Shown piece after piece: positions 15,929 to 24,700 of a stretch of DNA of 64,000 nt. The first letter of the stretch is position 1. Every line of letters begins with the position of its first letter. The position numbers and the translations under genes are program-made. The notes below the pieces were generated by a model that saw only the letters and a program-made list of their open reading frames with translations, did not search any database and had not been told where the DNA came from. This DNA comes from an uncultured Oscillospiraceae bacterium (GTDB taxonomy: Bacteria > Bacillota > Clostridia > Oscillospirales > Oscillospiraceae). Where the stretch lies: contig CAJTSQ010000004.1 of NCBI GenBank assembly GCA_910578735.1, forward strand, positions 1 to 64,000, read 5' to 3'.

Positions 15929-16805
15929 ATGCCTCTATGGGTGTGCCGCCCGGCTCGATCAGCGGCACCGGAGGAATCTCAGGCACAGACGGCACCATCA
16001 TCGCCGGAGGCGCGGGCTCCGGCACAGGTGCTGGCTTCGGCGCAGGCGCGGGCTCCGGCACAGGTGCCGGCTTCGGCGCAGGCGCGGGCTCCGGCACAGG
16101 TGCCGGCTTCGGCGCAGGCTCTGGTACAGGTGCCGGCTCCGCGGCCGGCTCCTGGGGCAGGGCCAGATACTCCTCATAGCTCAGGCCCTGTTCCATACAT
16201 GCCTGGGCGATCTCCACCCCTACATAGCGGTAGTGCCAGGGTTCAAAGCGGTAGCCGGTAATCTCCTCCTTCCCCTGGTCATAGCGGAGGAGAAAGCCGT
16301 ACTGAGCGCAATGCTCTTTCAGCCAGGCGAAGGCGGGGGTCTTTTCGAAGTGGGCCTTGCTGCTGGCCACGTTGATGTCCAGGGCCAGGCCGGTCTGGTG
16401 TTCTGAGTGACCGGGCCGGGCGGAGAAGGTATCCACCGTCTTTCTGGCATACTGTCCCAGGTAGCGGTTATAGGTATTCCACTGGTGCTGATAGGAGCGG
16501 TAGGCGGACACGCTGCGAAGGCTGATTCCCTCCTCCCTGGCCGCGTCCGCCATGGCCCGAAAGGCCTGGGAGGCCTCCGGCCGCAGGGAGCCGCTGCCAT
16601 AAGCTTCTCCCAGAGCCTCCAGCTCCGGGACATAGTCCGCCGGCAGGGCGTTGTTTTTGTTCACCAGGACGGTCAGGCTGGCGGGGTCCTCCACTGTCTG
16701 GATATCCTGGTAGGGGACCTGAGCGGCGGCGGGGGCCAGAAGCAGCAGGCAGAGCCCCGCCGCCAGCAGCGGCCGCAGGGTTCGCCGGAGGGTACGATTA
16801 TCCAT
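15927..16805 (-). CDS. D-Ala-D-Ala carboxypeptidase, VanY type, with Pro-rich tail
   Basis: 292-residue secreted LAS-type metallopeptidase that should trim D-Ala from peptidoglycan stem peptides. A signal peptide (TLRPLLAAGLCLLLLAPAAA) opens the protein. The catalytic domain shows SGHSEHQTGLALDI-like metal motif (ARPGHSEHQTGLALDI) and EPWHYRYVG. The C-terminal 70 residues are a low-complexity PAPKPAPVPEPA repeat, probably a wall-spanning stalk. Start at 16805 follows AAGGAG; the longer in-frame extension upstream runs into the next gene's spacer without a ribosome site. Confidence 0.9.
   Translation of the reverse strand: MDNRTLRRTLRPLLAAGLCLLLLAPAAAQVPYQDIQTVEDPASLTVLVNKNNALPADYVPELEALGEAYGSGSLRPEASQAFRAMADAAREEGISLRSVSAYRSYQHQWNTYNRYLGQYARKTVDTFSARPGHSEHQTGLALDINVASSKAHFEKTPAFAWLKEHCAQYGFLLRYDQGKEEITGYRFEPWHYRYVGVEIAQACMEQGLSYEEYLALPQEPAAEPAPVPEPAPKPAPVPEPAPAPKPAPVPEPAPAPKPAPVPEPAPPAMMVPSVPEIPPVPLIEPGGTPIEA
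16018..16140 (+). repeat. 36-bp tandem repeat in the carboxypeptidase tail
   Basis: GC-rich tandem repeat of period 36 bp (12 residues), about three good copies and one shortened copy, encoding the Pro/Ala-rich tail on the minus strand. Repeat number may vary between strains. Confidence 0.85.
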
Positions 16806-16845
16806 GTTGTTACTCCTTATGATGTATCGTAGGTATATGGAAATG

Positions 16846-17526
16846 TCAGCCCGGGGCGTTCCCCCGGCAGATCTCCACAAAGGCGCGGAATACGGCCTCG
16901 CCATCCACCGTGTCTGGGCGGCGGCGGGCAAAGGACATCCGCTCCGGGTGGAATTGGACGGCAAAAATGCGCCGGTCCTCCCATTGAAGCGCCTCCGGAA
17001 TATCCTGCTCCGCCCAGGCGGACACCGTCAGCCCCTCCCCCAGCCGATCGATGGCCTGGTGGTGGGCGCTGTTGACGGAGAAGCCCGGTCCATACAGCCG
17101 GTGAAGCAGAGAGCCCGGACGGGCCCGGACGGTATGGACCAGGTCCCCTTGGGGCGAAGTGTGGAGGTCCCTCAGCGCCCGGGGCAGGTCTTGGATCAAG
17201 GTGCCCCCCAGGGCCACATTAATGAGCTGGAGCCCCCGGCAGATGCCTAAGATGGGCTTACCCGCCGCGAAGAAGGCCCGGAACAGGGCCAGCTCCGCCC
17301 GGTCCCGCTCCAGGTCGGGGGGGTGGGAACCCCGGTCCTCCTGCCCGTATTGGGCGCAGTGGATGTCTCCGCCCCCGCACAGGATCAAGCCGTCGCAGGT
17401 CAGGTCGGGGGCGGGGCAATAGCCGGCGCCGGGCAGGCCCCCCGCGCCCGCCACGGCGGCGCGGTAGTTGGCCCCGCCGTCCGGAGCGCAGGAGAGCTGT
17501 ATCTTTGGCTGGTCCGCGGCCCTCAC
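16846..17526 (-). CDS. class I glutamine amidotransferase-like hydrolase (peptidase C26)
   Basis: 226 residues. Members of this family (PuuD-like) hydrolyse gamma-glutamyl bonds, for example of gamma-glutamyl-GABA. The nucleophile Cys is in GICRGLQLIN, the catalytic His in VQFHPE, and an earlier GGGDIHCAQYG matches the family. The N-terminus is shorter than usual. The start is GTG at 17526, overlapping the stop of the kinase-like gene by 4 bp (GTGA), so coupled translation is likely. The exact substrate is not shown. Confidence 0.85.
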   Translation of the reverse strand: MRAADQPKIQLSCAPDGGANYRAAVAGAGGLPGAGYCPAPDLTCDGLILCGGGDIHCAQYGQEDRGSHPPDLERDRAELALFRAFFAAGKPILGICRGLQLINVALGGTLIQDLPRALRDLHTSPQGDLVHTVRARPGSLLHRLYGPGFSVNSAHHQAIDRLGEGLTVSAWAEQDIPEALQWEDRRIFAVQFHPERMSFARRRPDTVDGEAVFRAFVEICRGNAPG

Positions 17527-18149
17527 TGGGCGTCGAAGGCGGAGCGGGCCTTGACCAGAGCCACAATCAGCTCCACAGCCCCCTCCACACCGATGCCGGC
17601 AGAGTTCAGCGTCAGGTCATAGCGGCGCATATCCCCCCAGATATGTCCGGTGTAGTAGTTGTAATAGTTGGCCCGCCCCTTGTCCATCTGGACAATCCGC
17701 CGGGCCATGTCGTCCGAGGGGATGTGGTACTCCTCCACGCACCGCTCCACCCGGCTGGGCAGGTCGGCGTGGACAAAGACCTTCAGGCACTCGGGCCGCT
17801 CCCCCAGCACGTAGTCGGAGCACCGGCCCACAATGACGCAGGGCCCCTCGTCGGCCAGTTCCCGGATCACCTCTGACTGGGCAAAAAAGGCCTGGTGGCT
17901 CACCGGCACACCCTGGTGGGCCAGGGCGGGAGTGCCGATGCCCGCGGGAGCGATGGACAGGTGGAACCGGCTGCGGGCCCGCTCCTCCGCCCGGGCGATG
18001 AAGTCGGGAGACAGCCCGCTCTTCTCCGAGGTCTTTTGGATAATAGTCCGGTCATAGCAGGGGATACCCAGGCGCGCGGCCAGCCGCTTGCCGATGATCC
18101 GCCCCCCGCTGCCAAACTCCCGGCTAATGGAGATTACGTAGTTACTCAT
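17523..18149 (-). CDS. cytidylate kinase-like protein
   Basis: 208-residue P-loop-fold protein of the cytidylate kinase-like family common in Clostridia. It begins VISISREFGSGGRIIGKRLA, a P-loop of the GSGGRxIG kind rather than the classic GxxGxGKS/T, then CYDRTII and VGRCSDYVL. Whether it phosphorylates CMP is not known for this family; standard Cmk differs. It heads a two-gene unit with the C26 hydrolase. Confidence 0.85.
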   Translation of the reverse strand: MSNYVISISREFGSGGRIIGKRLAARLGIPCYDRTIIQKTSEKSGLSPDFIARAEERARSRFHLSIAPAGIGTPALAHQGVPVSHQAFFAQSEVIRELADEGPCVIVGRCSDYVLGERPECLKVFVHADLPSRVERCVEEYHIPSDDMARRIVQMDKGRANYYNYYTGHIWGDMRRYDLTLNSAGIGVEGAVELIVALVKARSAFDAQ

Positions 18150-18218
18150 AGCTCACACCTCCCTATGAGATGGGCAGCGGTCCGGTGCCTGGAGGTATCC
18201 GGCGCTCCCCTTTCTATT

Positions 18219-18247
18219 AGTATAATACATTTGTGGGAAAATGACAA
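18219..18247 (-). promoter_or_regulatory. promoter of the kinase-like gene
   Basis: TTGTCA (18242-18247) and TATACT (18219-18224), 17-bp spacer, on the minus strand. It is back to back with the malQ promoter. Confidence 0.72.
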
Positions 18248-18272
18248 CGGTTATATTCGGTCAAAATGATTC

Positions 18273-18301
18273 TTGCATTTTCCACCGTTCTTGCGTATGA
18301 T
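18273..18301 (+). promoter_or_regulatory. promoter of malQ-glgP
   Basis: TTGCAT (18273-18278) and TATGAT (18296-18301), 17-bp spacer, 30 bp upstream of the malQ start. Confidence 0.7.
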
Positions 18302-18331
18302 GGAGGTAACAACTGGAAAGGCGGCTGTTTC

Positions 18332-19837
18332 ATGCGGAAAGCGGGTATTTTAATGCCGATTTTTTCCCTTCCGTCCCCCTGGGGGATTGGGACGCTGGGG
18401 GCGGCGGCGCGGAAATTTGTGGACTTTTTGGCGGCGGGGGGCCAGTCCTGCTGGCAGGTCCTCCCCCTGGGGCCCACCAGCTATGGCGATTCCCCCTACC
18501 AGTCCTTCTCCTCCTTTGCCGGCAATCCCTACTTCATCGATCTGGATGTTCTGGCCGAGTGGGGGCTTCTTGAACCCGGAGAGTATCAAAATGTCAACTG
18601 GGGGGATGACCCGTCGCGGGTCAATTACGAGGTCCTCTATCAAAACCGCTTTGACGTTCTGCGTCTGGCCTGTGCCCGTCTCACCCGGGGGGATAAGTTT
18701 GAGATGCGGGGCGTCCTCTGGGGCGCGGACTGGCTGGAGGACTATGCCCTGTTCATGGCCCTGAAGGACAAGTACGGCGGGGCCCCCTGGCTGGAGTGGC
18801 CGGAGGACATCCGCCTGCGGCAGCCCCAGGCGATGGAACAGGCCCGGAAAGAGCTCCAAGAGGAGGTGGATTTCTGGCGGTGGGTGCAGCACCTCTTTTA
18901 TGCCCAGTGGTGGGACCTGAAGGAGTACGCCAACCAGAAGGGGGTTTCCGTCATTGGGGACCTGCCCATCTATGTGGCCCTGGACAGCGCTGACGTGTGG
19001 GCCAATCCCGACCAGTTCCAGCTGGATGAGAACGGGCGGCCCACCGAGGTTGCAGGCTGCCCCCCTGACGATTTCACTGCCGACGGCCAGCTGTGGGGCA
19101 ACCCCCTCTTTCGCTGGGAGCGGATGAAGGAGGACGGCTACGCCTGGTGGCTCAAACGAATCGCCTGGCAGTTTCAGCTGTACGACACCCTGCGCATCGA
19201 CCACTTCCGGGGCTTTGACGAGTACTACGCCATCCCCTACGGGGAGAAGACCGCCCGCAGCGGCCGGTGGAAGCCGGGGCCGGGCATCGGCTTCTTTCAA
19301 ACGGTGAACAAGACCCTGGGCAAACAGGATATCATCGCCGAGGACCTGGGCTTCCTCACCCCTTCGGTGAAAAAGCTGCTGAAGACCTCCGGCTACCCCG
19401 GCATGAAGGTGCTGGAGTTCGCCTTTGACAGCCGGTATTCCGACAGTGACTACCTGCCCCACCGCTATCCTGCCCGCTGCGTGGTGTATACCGGCACCCA
19501 CGACAACGACACCATCCAGGGCTGGCTGGCCTCCGTTCCCAAAAAGACGGCGTCCTACGCCAAGGCCTACCTGCGCCTGAGCAAGCGGGAGGGCTGGCAC
19601 TGGGGCATGATGCGCGCGGCCTGGGCCTCCCCTGCCGACCTTGCGGTGATGCAGTTCCAAGACCTGCTGGGCCTGGGCAGCGAGGCCCGGGTGAATATCC
19701 CCTCCACGCTGGGGAATAATTGGCAGTGGCGGACCCTCCCCGGCACCTTTGATGAGAAGCTGTCCAAGCGCCTGTGCCGGGAGATGAAGGTGTATCAGAG
19801 ACTGCCCAAGGCGAAGAAGGACAGAGACGCCAAATAA
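18332..19837 (+). CDS. malQ: 4-alpha-glucanotransferase
   Basis: 501-residue GH77 amylomaltase that moves alpha-1,4-glucan segments between maltodextrins. The N-terminus MRKAGILMPIFSLPSPWGIG is typical, DTLRIDHFRGFDEYYAIP carries the nucleophile Asp (RIDHFRG), EDLGFLTPSV the acid/base Glu, and YTGTHDNDT the third conserved site. Start at 18332 rather than the ATG at 18266, as family members begin here; the ribosome site (AAAGGCGG) is weak. glgP follows 120 bp later, so the pair should release glucose-1-phosphate from glycogen or maltodextrin. Confidence 0.95.
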   Translation: MRKAGILMPIFSLPSPWGIGTLGAAARKFVDFLAAGGQSCWQVLPLGPTSYGDSPYQSFSSFAGNPYFIDLDVLAEWGLLEPGEYQNVNWGDDPSRVNYEVLYQNRFDVLRLACARLTRGDKFEMRGVLWGADWLEDYALFMALKDKYGGAPWLEWPEDIRLRQPQAMEQARKELQEEVDFWRWVQHLFYAQWWDLKEYANQKGVSVIGDLPIYVALDSADVWANPDQFQLDENGRPTEVAGCPPDDFTADGQLWGNPLFRWERMKEDGYAWWLKRIAWQFQLYDTLRIDHFRGFDEYYAIPYGEKTARSGRWKPGPGIGFFQTVNKTLGKQDIIAEDLGFLTPSVKKLLKTSGYPGMKVLEFAFDSRYSDSDYLPHRYPARCVVYTGTHDNDTIQGWLASVPKKTASYAKAYLRLSKREGWHWGMMRAAWASPADLAVMQFQDLLGLGSEARVNIPSTLGNNWQWRTLPGTFDEKLSKRLCREMKVYQRLPKAKKDRDAK

Positions 19838-19844
19838 AGATGCC

Positions 19845-19914
19845 TGTAGGGGCGCGTATTGTGCGCCCGATGAGGTCTTTATGATTTTGCAGGCGGACAA
19901 TGTCCGCCCTTACA
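19845..19914 (+). repeat. TGTAGGG-family palindromic repeat
   Basis: A 70-bp element starting TGTAGGGGCGCG and ending CCCTTACA, with internal stems GCGCGTATTGTGCGC and GGCGGACAATGTCCGCC. It sits in the malQ-glgP spacer and could form hairpins in the joint mRNA. Confidence 0.75.
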
Positions 19915-19957
19915 CACGGGATTTCCAAAAAATCTCAGAACAAGGAGATGTATCTCT

Positions 19958-22237
19958 ATGCAGTTAAAAGAACAGCTCTTCCAGACCACTCAGGCCCGCT
20001 TTGGCTGCGCCCCGGACCAGTGTGACGACCATCAGCTCTATGAGGCTCTGCTCATCCTCACCGGCCGCCTGGCCCAGGACCGCCCCGCCCCCAAGGGGGA
20101 GCGGAAGCTGTACTACTTCTCCGCCGAGTTCCTTATGGGCAAGCTGTTGAGCAACAACCTGCTGGCCTTGGGCATCTACGGCCAGGTAAAGGAGCTGCTG
20201 GCCGACCTGGGCCGGGATCTGGGGGTCATCGAGTCCATGGAGCCCGAGCCCTCCCTGGGCAACGGCGGCCTGGGCCGCCTGGCCGCCTGCTTTCTGGACT
20301 CCATCGCCGCCCTGGGCCTGCCCGGCGACGGCGTGGGCCTGAACTACCACTACGGCCTGTTCCGGCAGAAATTTGCCCGGAACCGCCAGACCGAGGTCCC
20401 CGACCCCTGGCTGGAGGCGGACAGCTGGCTCATCCCTACCGGGGTGTCCTTCGACGTGCCCTTCGGCGGCTTCGACCTGAAGGCGGTGCTCTACGACATC
20501 GCCGTCCCCGGGGCGGGCAACGAGTACGCCAACCGCCTGCACCTGTTCGACGTGGCCCAGCCCGCCGACGCCCCCTGGGTGGGCATCGACTTCGACAAGG
20601 GGGACATCGCCCACCGGCTCACCTCCTTCCTCTACCCCGACGACAGCGACGAGGCCGGCCGGCTGCTCCGGGTCTATCAGCAGTACTTTATGGTGTCCGC
20701 CGGGGCCCAGCTGATCCTGGCCGAGCTGGAGGCCAAAGGGTATGCCCTGAACACCCTGGCCGACCACGTGGCGGTCCAGATCAACGACACCCACCCCTCC
20801 ATGGTCATCCCTGAGCTGATCCGCCTGCTCACCGAAAAGGGCATGTCCTTCGACGACGCCCTGGACCAGGTCCGCCGCACCTGCGCCTACACCAACCACA
20901 CCATCCTGGCCGAGGCCCTGGAGAAATGGCCCCTGGCCTTCATCGAGAAGGTGGCCCCCCAGCTGGTGCCCGTCATCCGGGAGCTGGACCGGCGGATGAA
21001 GCAGGCCCACCCCGATCCCCGTGTGGCCATCATCGACGAGCAGGACCGGGTCCACATGGCCCACATGGACATCCACTGCGGCTTCTCGGTGAACGGCGTG
21101 GCCGCCCTCCACACAGAGATTTTGAAGAACTCCGAGTTAAAGCCTTTCTACGACCTCTACCCGGAGAAGTTTAACAACAAAACCAACGGCGTTACCTTCC
21201 GCCGCTGGCTGGAGACCTGCGACCCAGAGCTGGCCAGCCTCATCGACAGCTGCATCGGTCCGGACTGGCGGCAGGACGCCAAACAGCTGGAGAAGCTGCT
21301 GGACTTCCAGGAGGACGAGTCTGTTCTGGACCGCCTGCTGGCGGTGAAGCAGCACAATAAGAACCGGCTGTGCTGGGTACTCTGGGCCAGGCAGCACATT
21401 GAGATTGACCCCCGCTCCGTCTTTGACATTCAGGTCAAGCGCCTCCACGAGTACAAGCGGCAGCAGATGAACGCGCTGTATATCATCCACAAGTATCTGG
21501 AAATCAAGCAGGGAAAACTGCCCGAGCGGCCGGTGACAGTCCTCTTTGGGGCCAAGGCCGCCCCCGCCTATGTGATGGCCAAGCACATCATCCACCTGAT
21601 CCTCTGCCTGCAGCAGCTCATCGACCAGGATCCCCAGGTCCGGCCCTGGCTGCGGGTGGCCATGGTGGAGAACTACAATGTCACCTGGGCCGAGCGGCTC
21701 ATCCCCGCCTGCGACATCTCCGAGCAGATATCCCTGGCCTCCAAGGAGGCCAGCGGCACGGGCAACATGAAGTTCATGGCCAACGGCGCCGTCACCCTGG
21801 GCACCCTGGACGGAGCCAATGTGGAGATCGCCCAGCTGGTGGGAGAGGAGAATATCTACACCTTTGGCCAGCACAGCGACACGGTGATCGGGCTGTACAA
21901 GGGCGGCGAGCCCGACGGCCGGAGCTACCGGCCCCTGGACTACTACCACCGCCCAGAGGTGGAGCGGCTGGTGGACTTTTTGGTCTCCCCTGAGCTGCTG
22001 GCCATCGGCGACCCTGCCAGCCTGTCCGCACTGTGGAGGGACATGAAGAACAAGGATTGGTTTATGGCCCTGCTGGATGTGGAGGACTATATCGCCGTCA
22101 AGGACCAGGCCATTCGGGACTACGGCGACCGCCGCGCCTGGGCGAAGAAGATGCTGGTCAACATCGCCAAGTCGGGTTACTTCTCCTCTGACCGAACCAT
22201 TGAACAGTACAACGAGGATATTTGGAAGCTAAAATAA
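19958..22237 (+). CDS. glgP: glycogen/maltodextrin phosphorylase
   Basis: 759-residue GT35 phosphorylase that splits alpha-1,4-glucans with phosphate to glucose-1-phosphate. The N-terminal GERKLYYFSAEFLMGKLLSNN and PEPSLGNGGLGRLAACF are family hallmarks. The pyridoxal-phosphate lysine is in EASGTGNMKFMANGA near residue 605. Length is slightly below the 800 residues of the E. coli enzymes, as usual in Clostridia. AAGGAG precedes the ATG; the gene ends at a strong terminator. Confidence 0.96.
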   Translation: MQLKEQLFQTTQARFGCAPDQCDDHQLYEALLILTGRLAQDRPAPKGERKLYYFSAEFLMGKLLSNNLLALGIYGQVKELLADLGRDLGVIESMEPEPSLGNGGLGRLAACFLDSIAALGLPGDGVGLNYHYGLFRQKFARNRQTEVPDPWLEADSWLIPTGVSFDVPFGGFDLKAVLYDIAVPGAGNEYANRLHLFDVAQPADAPWVGIDFDKGDIAHRLTSFLYPDDSDEAGRLLRVYQQYFMVSAGAQLILAELEAKGYALNTLADHVAVQINDTHPSMVIPELIRLLTEKGMSFDDALDQVRRTCAYTNHTILAEALEKWPLAFIEKVAPQLVPVIRELDRRMKQAHPDPRVAIIDEQDRVHMAHMDIHCGFSVNGVAALHTEILKNSELKPFYDLYPEKFNNKTNGVTFRRWLETCDPELASLIDSCIGPDWRQDAKQLEKLLDFQEDESVLDRLLAVKQHNKNRLCWVLWARQHIEIDPRSVFDIQVKRLHEYKRQQMNALYIIHKYLEIKQGKLPERPVTVLFGAKAAPAYVMAKHIIHLILCLQQLIDQDPQVRPWLRVAMVENYNVTWAERLIPACDISEQISLASKEASGTGNMKFMANGAVTLGTLDGANVEIAQLVGEENIYTFGQHSDTVIGLYKGGEPDGRSYRPLDYYHRPEVERLVDFLVSPELLAIGDPASLSALWRDMKNKDWFMALLDVEDYIAVKDQAIRDYGDRRAWAKKMLVNIAKSGYFSSDRTIEQYNEDIWKLK

Positions 22238-22250
22238 CAAATCGTATAAA

Positions 22251-22286
22251 ACGCGTCCTGTCTGACCTGACAGGACGCGTTTTTTT
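22251..22286 (+). terminator. terminator of malQ-glgP
   Basis: A perfect 12-bp stem (ACGCGTCCTGTC, 22251-22262, with 22269-22280) followed by seven T. The convergent M23 gene's stop codon lies in the T-run; A-rich bases on the other side let it serve that gene also. Confidence 0.92.
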
Positions 22287-23823
22287 ATCGCAGATAGTTC
22301 AGCGGATTCACAGCGGTGCCGCGGACGCGGACCTCGAAGTGGCAGTGGACGCCGGTAGAACGGCCGGTACTGCCCGCCTTTGCGATGGCCTGGCCCTGGT
22401 AGACCTTCTGTCCGGCCGACACCAGCAGGCTGGAGTTGTGGGCGTAGTAGGTCTGCATCCCGTTGTCGTGAGTGATGATAACCAGGTTGCCATAGCTGCC
22501 CTTGTAGCCGGCAAAGGTGACGGTGCCGCCGTCGGCGGCCTTGATCCGCTCGCCATAGGTGGCGTGGATATCCAGTCCGGAGTGGTAATTGGACCGGCCA
22601 AAAATCTTCCGGCCGCCGAAGTAGGAGTTGATGCGCCGGCTGCTGGTGGGCCAGATGAAGGTGCCCTTGGAGGCGGTCTTGGGCTTCTCCTTGGTGCCCA
22701 CGGCCTTCACCGTGGTGGTAGGCTCCCGGAGGGTGGTGGTATTGGTGACATTGCGCTCCCGCTCATAGCCGTTGATATAGATGACGTCCGCCTCCACCCG
22801 GGCCTCGCCCTCGGTCCCCTTGGTGAGAATCTTGGAGTCGCCCTTATACATGGAGCTGTCCTCCACCGTCTCCACCGGGCAGGCGATGGGCTCGGTATAG
22901 GTCACCTGTTCGGTGGTCTGGACGGACAGGGTGGGGATGATCTCCTTGACATTGAGCACATCCCCCACCATCAGGCGGTTGATGCTGGCGTCAGGGTTGA
23001 GAGCCATCAGGTCGCTGAGGGACATGTCATTGCGGTAGGCGATGCCGTTGTAGGTATCGCCCTTGACCACAGTGTAGGTGGTCTCACCGGTGGTGTTGGC
23101 TTTCAGGGCCTGGTCCATCTCAGAGATGGTCATCAGCTCGTCCACGGCGTAGACAGGGTTGATGCTCACCTGCTCCACAAAGCTGGCGGAAGTGGTGGTG
23201 TCGGTGACGAACTGCCCCTTGATGCTGTCCAGCATGGACTGGAGGGCCTCCTCGTCTTTCACCGTGCCGATGACCCGGCCATCCACCGACAGCTCGTAGC
23301 ACCGCAGCTGGTCACTGAGCTCATTAAGCTGGCCGTAGAAATAGTCCCGAATCTCCCGCTCTCCACTCAGGTCGCTTTTCAGGGTGAGGGTGAAATTGTA
23401 GTCGATGTTGTCATCCACATGGTAGGTGTAGCCCAGCAGCTGGCTGCCCCGGTTCTCTACAGCCGCGATAGCGTGGCTCACCACGCTCTGATCGGCCACC
23501 ACCCCCACCTCCTGGCCGTCGATAATGACGGCGTAGCTGGTGGAGTAGAGGGTGGTGAGGGTGAGGGCGGTGCCCAGGGCCCCGGCCACCAGCAGGAAGG
23601 AGATGGGCCCCACCGCCAGGTTTCCGGCGGCGGCACTGTGAAAAAGATGGGTCCAGCGGCGGATGTGGATGCGGCTCCACTCCCCAAAGGCTTTGCAGTA
23701 CAGAGCCAGCCTCTGCCCCCGGCTCAGGGGCGTCAGGGGAATCTGCTCCGGCTGGGGAGAGGGCTGGGCCTGCTGCGGTCTGCGGGGAGGCACAGCGGGT
23801 CCCCGCGCAGTTACTTGATCCAT
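22285..23823 (-). CDS. M23 peptidase with LysM and G5 domains
   Basis: 512-residue cell-wall endopeptidase anchored by one membrane helix (about residues 70-90, NLAVGPISFLLVAGALGTAL). Outside the cell come a sporulation-type beta-rich region, a LysM motif (YTVVKGDTYNGIAYRN ... NPDASINRLMVGDVL, about residues 273-315), a G5-type domain (TEGEARVEADVIYINGYER) and the LytM/M23 domain. That domain has NYHSGLDI and HCHFEVR, the zinc ligands. The C-terminal NPLNYL is typical. The start at 23823 gives an 8-bp spacing from GAGG; the ATG at 23829 would be too close. Confidence 0.92.
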   Translation of the reverse strand: MDQVTARGPAVPPRRPQQAQPSPQPEQIPLTPLSRGQRLALYCKAFGEWSRIHIRRWTHLFHSAAAGNLAVGPISFLLVAGALGTALTLTTLYSTSYAVIIDGQEVGVVADQSVVSHAIAAVENRGSQLLGYTYHVDDNIDYNFTLTLKSDLSGEREIRDYFYGQLNELSDQLRCYELSVDGRVIGTVKDEEALQSMLDSIKGQFVTDTTTSASFVEQVSINPVYAVDELMTISEMDQALKANTTGETTYTVVKGDTYNGIAYRNDMSLSDLMALNPDASINRLMVGDVLNVKEIIPTLSVQTTEQVTYTEPIACPVETVEDSSMYKGDSKILTKGTEGEARVEADVIYINGYERERNVTNTTTLREPTTTVKAVGTKEKPKTASKGTFIWPTSSRRINSYFGGRKIFGRSNYHSGLDIHATYGERIKAADGGTVTFAGYKGSYGNLVIITHDNGMQTYYAHNSSLLVSAGQKVYQGQAIAKAGSTGRSTGVHCHFEVRVRGTAVNPLNYLR

Positions 23824-23972
23824 GGTCATTACCTCGTCTGATCTCAAACACAAAAATGACAATTATGATAAAAGGGTTACAAAATGGTAACAACAATATA
23901 CACGTTTTCCCCGCTCACGTCAAGCCCCTTTTCCCCTTCACCGGGGAAATTTTGTTAAAAAAGTGTAAATAA

Positions 23973-24004
23973 AAGAACACCATAGCGCTTTCTATGGTGT
24001 TCTT
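23973..24004 (-). terminator. terminator of the tail-anchored protein gene
   Basis: A perfect 13-bp stem (AAGAACACCATAG, 23973-23985, with 23992-24004), followed on the minus strand by TTTTATTT. It lies 63 bp past the stop of the gene at 24068. Confidence 0.9.
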
Positions 24005-24067
24005 TGTGTAAATTGTATTTAAATGTGCAGACGCCCCAATATATTGTAGCAGTGCAAACAGAGGGGG

Positions 24068-24367
24068 CTACAGCATAACCCGCAGGGCAAAGACCAGGGT
24101 CATAAGCACCACGGCCAGGCTGGCATAGGCGTCCAGACACCAGGCCCGCCGCTCCCGACGGGTCCGGCGGCGCTCCTCGGGGGAGAGGGTAAGCACCACG
24201 GGCTGGAACCCGGGCTCCTCCTCGGGGAGGTACGCCTCCACCTCGGGCTGCCGGGCCAGACTGTCCCGCTGAGCAGCGGCTGCCTGCCTGCGGCGGAACT
24301 CGTTCAGGTCCACCACATTGCCGGTGTGCCGGATGAAATTGGACGTTTTATAGTACATGGTCTGCAT
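24068..24367 (-). CDS. small tail-anchored protein, probably SOS-controlled
   Basis: 99 residues, not matched to a named family. A charged cytoplasmic region with Arg/Gln-rich stretches (EFRRRQAAAAQRDS, RRRTRRERR) ends in a single C-terminal hydrophobic segment (LDAYASLAVVLMTLVFALRV), so it is a tail-anchored membrane protein. The start at 24367 follows GGAGGGG by 6 bp. Its promoter carries LexA-like boxes, see 24456-24527. A small SOS-induced membrane protein recalls division inhibitors such as YneA of Bacillus, but the topology is reversed and there is no LysM domain, so any such role is inference. Confidence 0.72.
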   Translation of the reverse strand: MQTMYYKTSNFIRHTGNVVDLNEFRRRQAAAAQRDSLARQPEVEAYLPEEEPGFQPVVLTLSPEERRRTRRERRAWCLDAYASLAVVLMTLVFALRVML

Positions 24368-24455
24368 ATTGGTCCCCTCCAGAACTTTAATGTCAGGGTA
24401 AGTATAGACCAGACGCTGTCCCGAAAACCGGACTATTGTAAGGATTTCCGGAAAA

Positions 24456-24527
24456 GAAACGTTTGTTCTGATTTTGAATATACAACATTTGTTCGATATT
24501 GTCAAGGGATACTCGAAAATTTGTTTG
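24456..24527 (-). promoter_or_regulatory. promoter with three LexA-like boxes
   Basis: Minus-strand promoter TTGACA (24500-24505), 17 bp, TATATT (24477-24482). The spacer holds CGAACAAATGTTGT (24482-24495), close to the Gram-positive LexA box CGAACRNRYGTTYG. Two further matches flank it: AGAACAAACGTTTC (24456-24469), downstream of the -10, and CGAAAATTTGTTTG (24514-24527, plus-strand reading), upstream of the -35. Each box departs from consensus at one or two positions. LexA repression of the 99-residue gene is inferred. Confidence 0.7.
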
Positions 24528-24573
24528 TTTTTTCTGTACACCCCGCCGGTCCCTACATATAATACAGACGCTG

Positions 24574-24601
24574 AACAGGAAAAAAGGTTCCCTTTGCATG
24601 T
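24574..24601 (+). repeat. promoter-proximal repeat, copy 1
   Basis: A 28-bp sequence beginning AACAGGAAAAAAGG and ending TTTGCATGT, found again with one change at 25058-25085. Both copies lie just upstream of a sigma-A promoter and are preceded by a TATAATA..CAGA motif. Confidence 0.8.
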
Positions 24602-24615
24602 CTTTTCCCAGAACA

Positions 24616-24645
24616 TTGACTGGGCGTATAAAAGTGTAGTATACT
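24616..24645 (+). promoter_or_regulatory. promoter of the small membrane protein gene
   Basis: TTGACT (24616-24621) and TATACT (24640-24645), 18-bp spacer, 55 bp upstream of the start codon at 24701. Confidence 0.75.
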
Positions 24646-24700
24646 AATTATATCTTCTTTATTACCATCTTGCATGAAGTCAGAGACTGGAGGTCAACAA

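Noticed and set aside
16018..16140. CRISPR-like periodic repeat
   Set aside because: The repeat is contiguous without spacers and is coding sequence for a Pro/Ala-rich tail.
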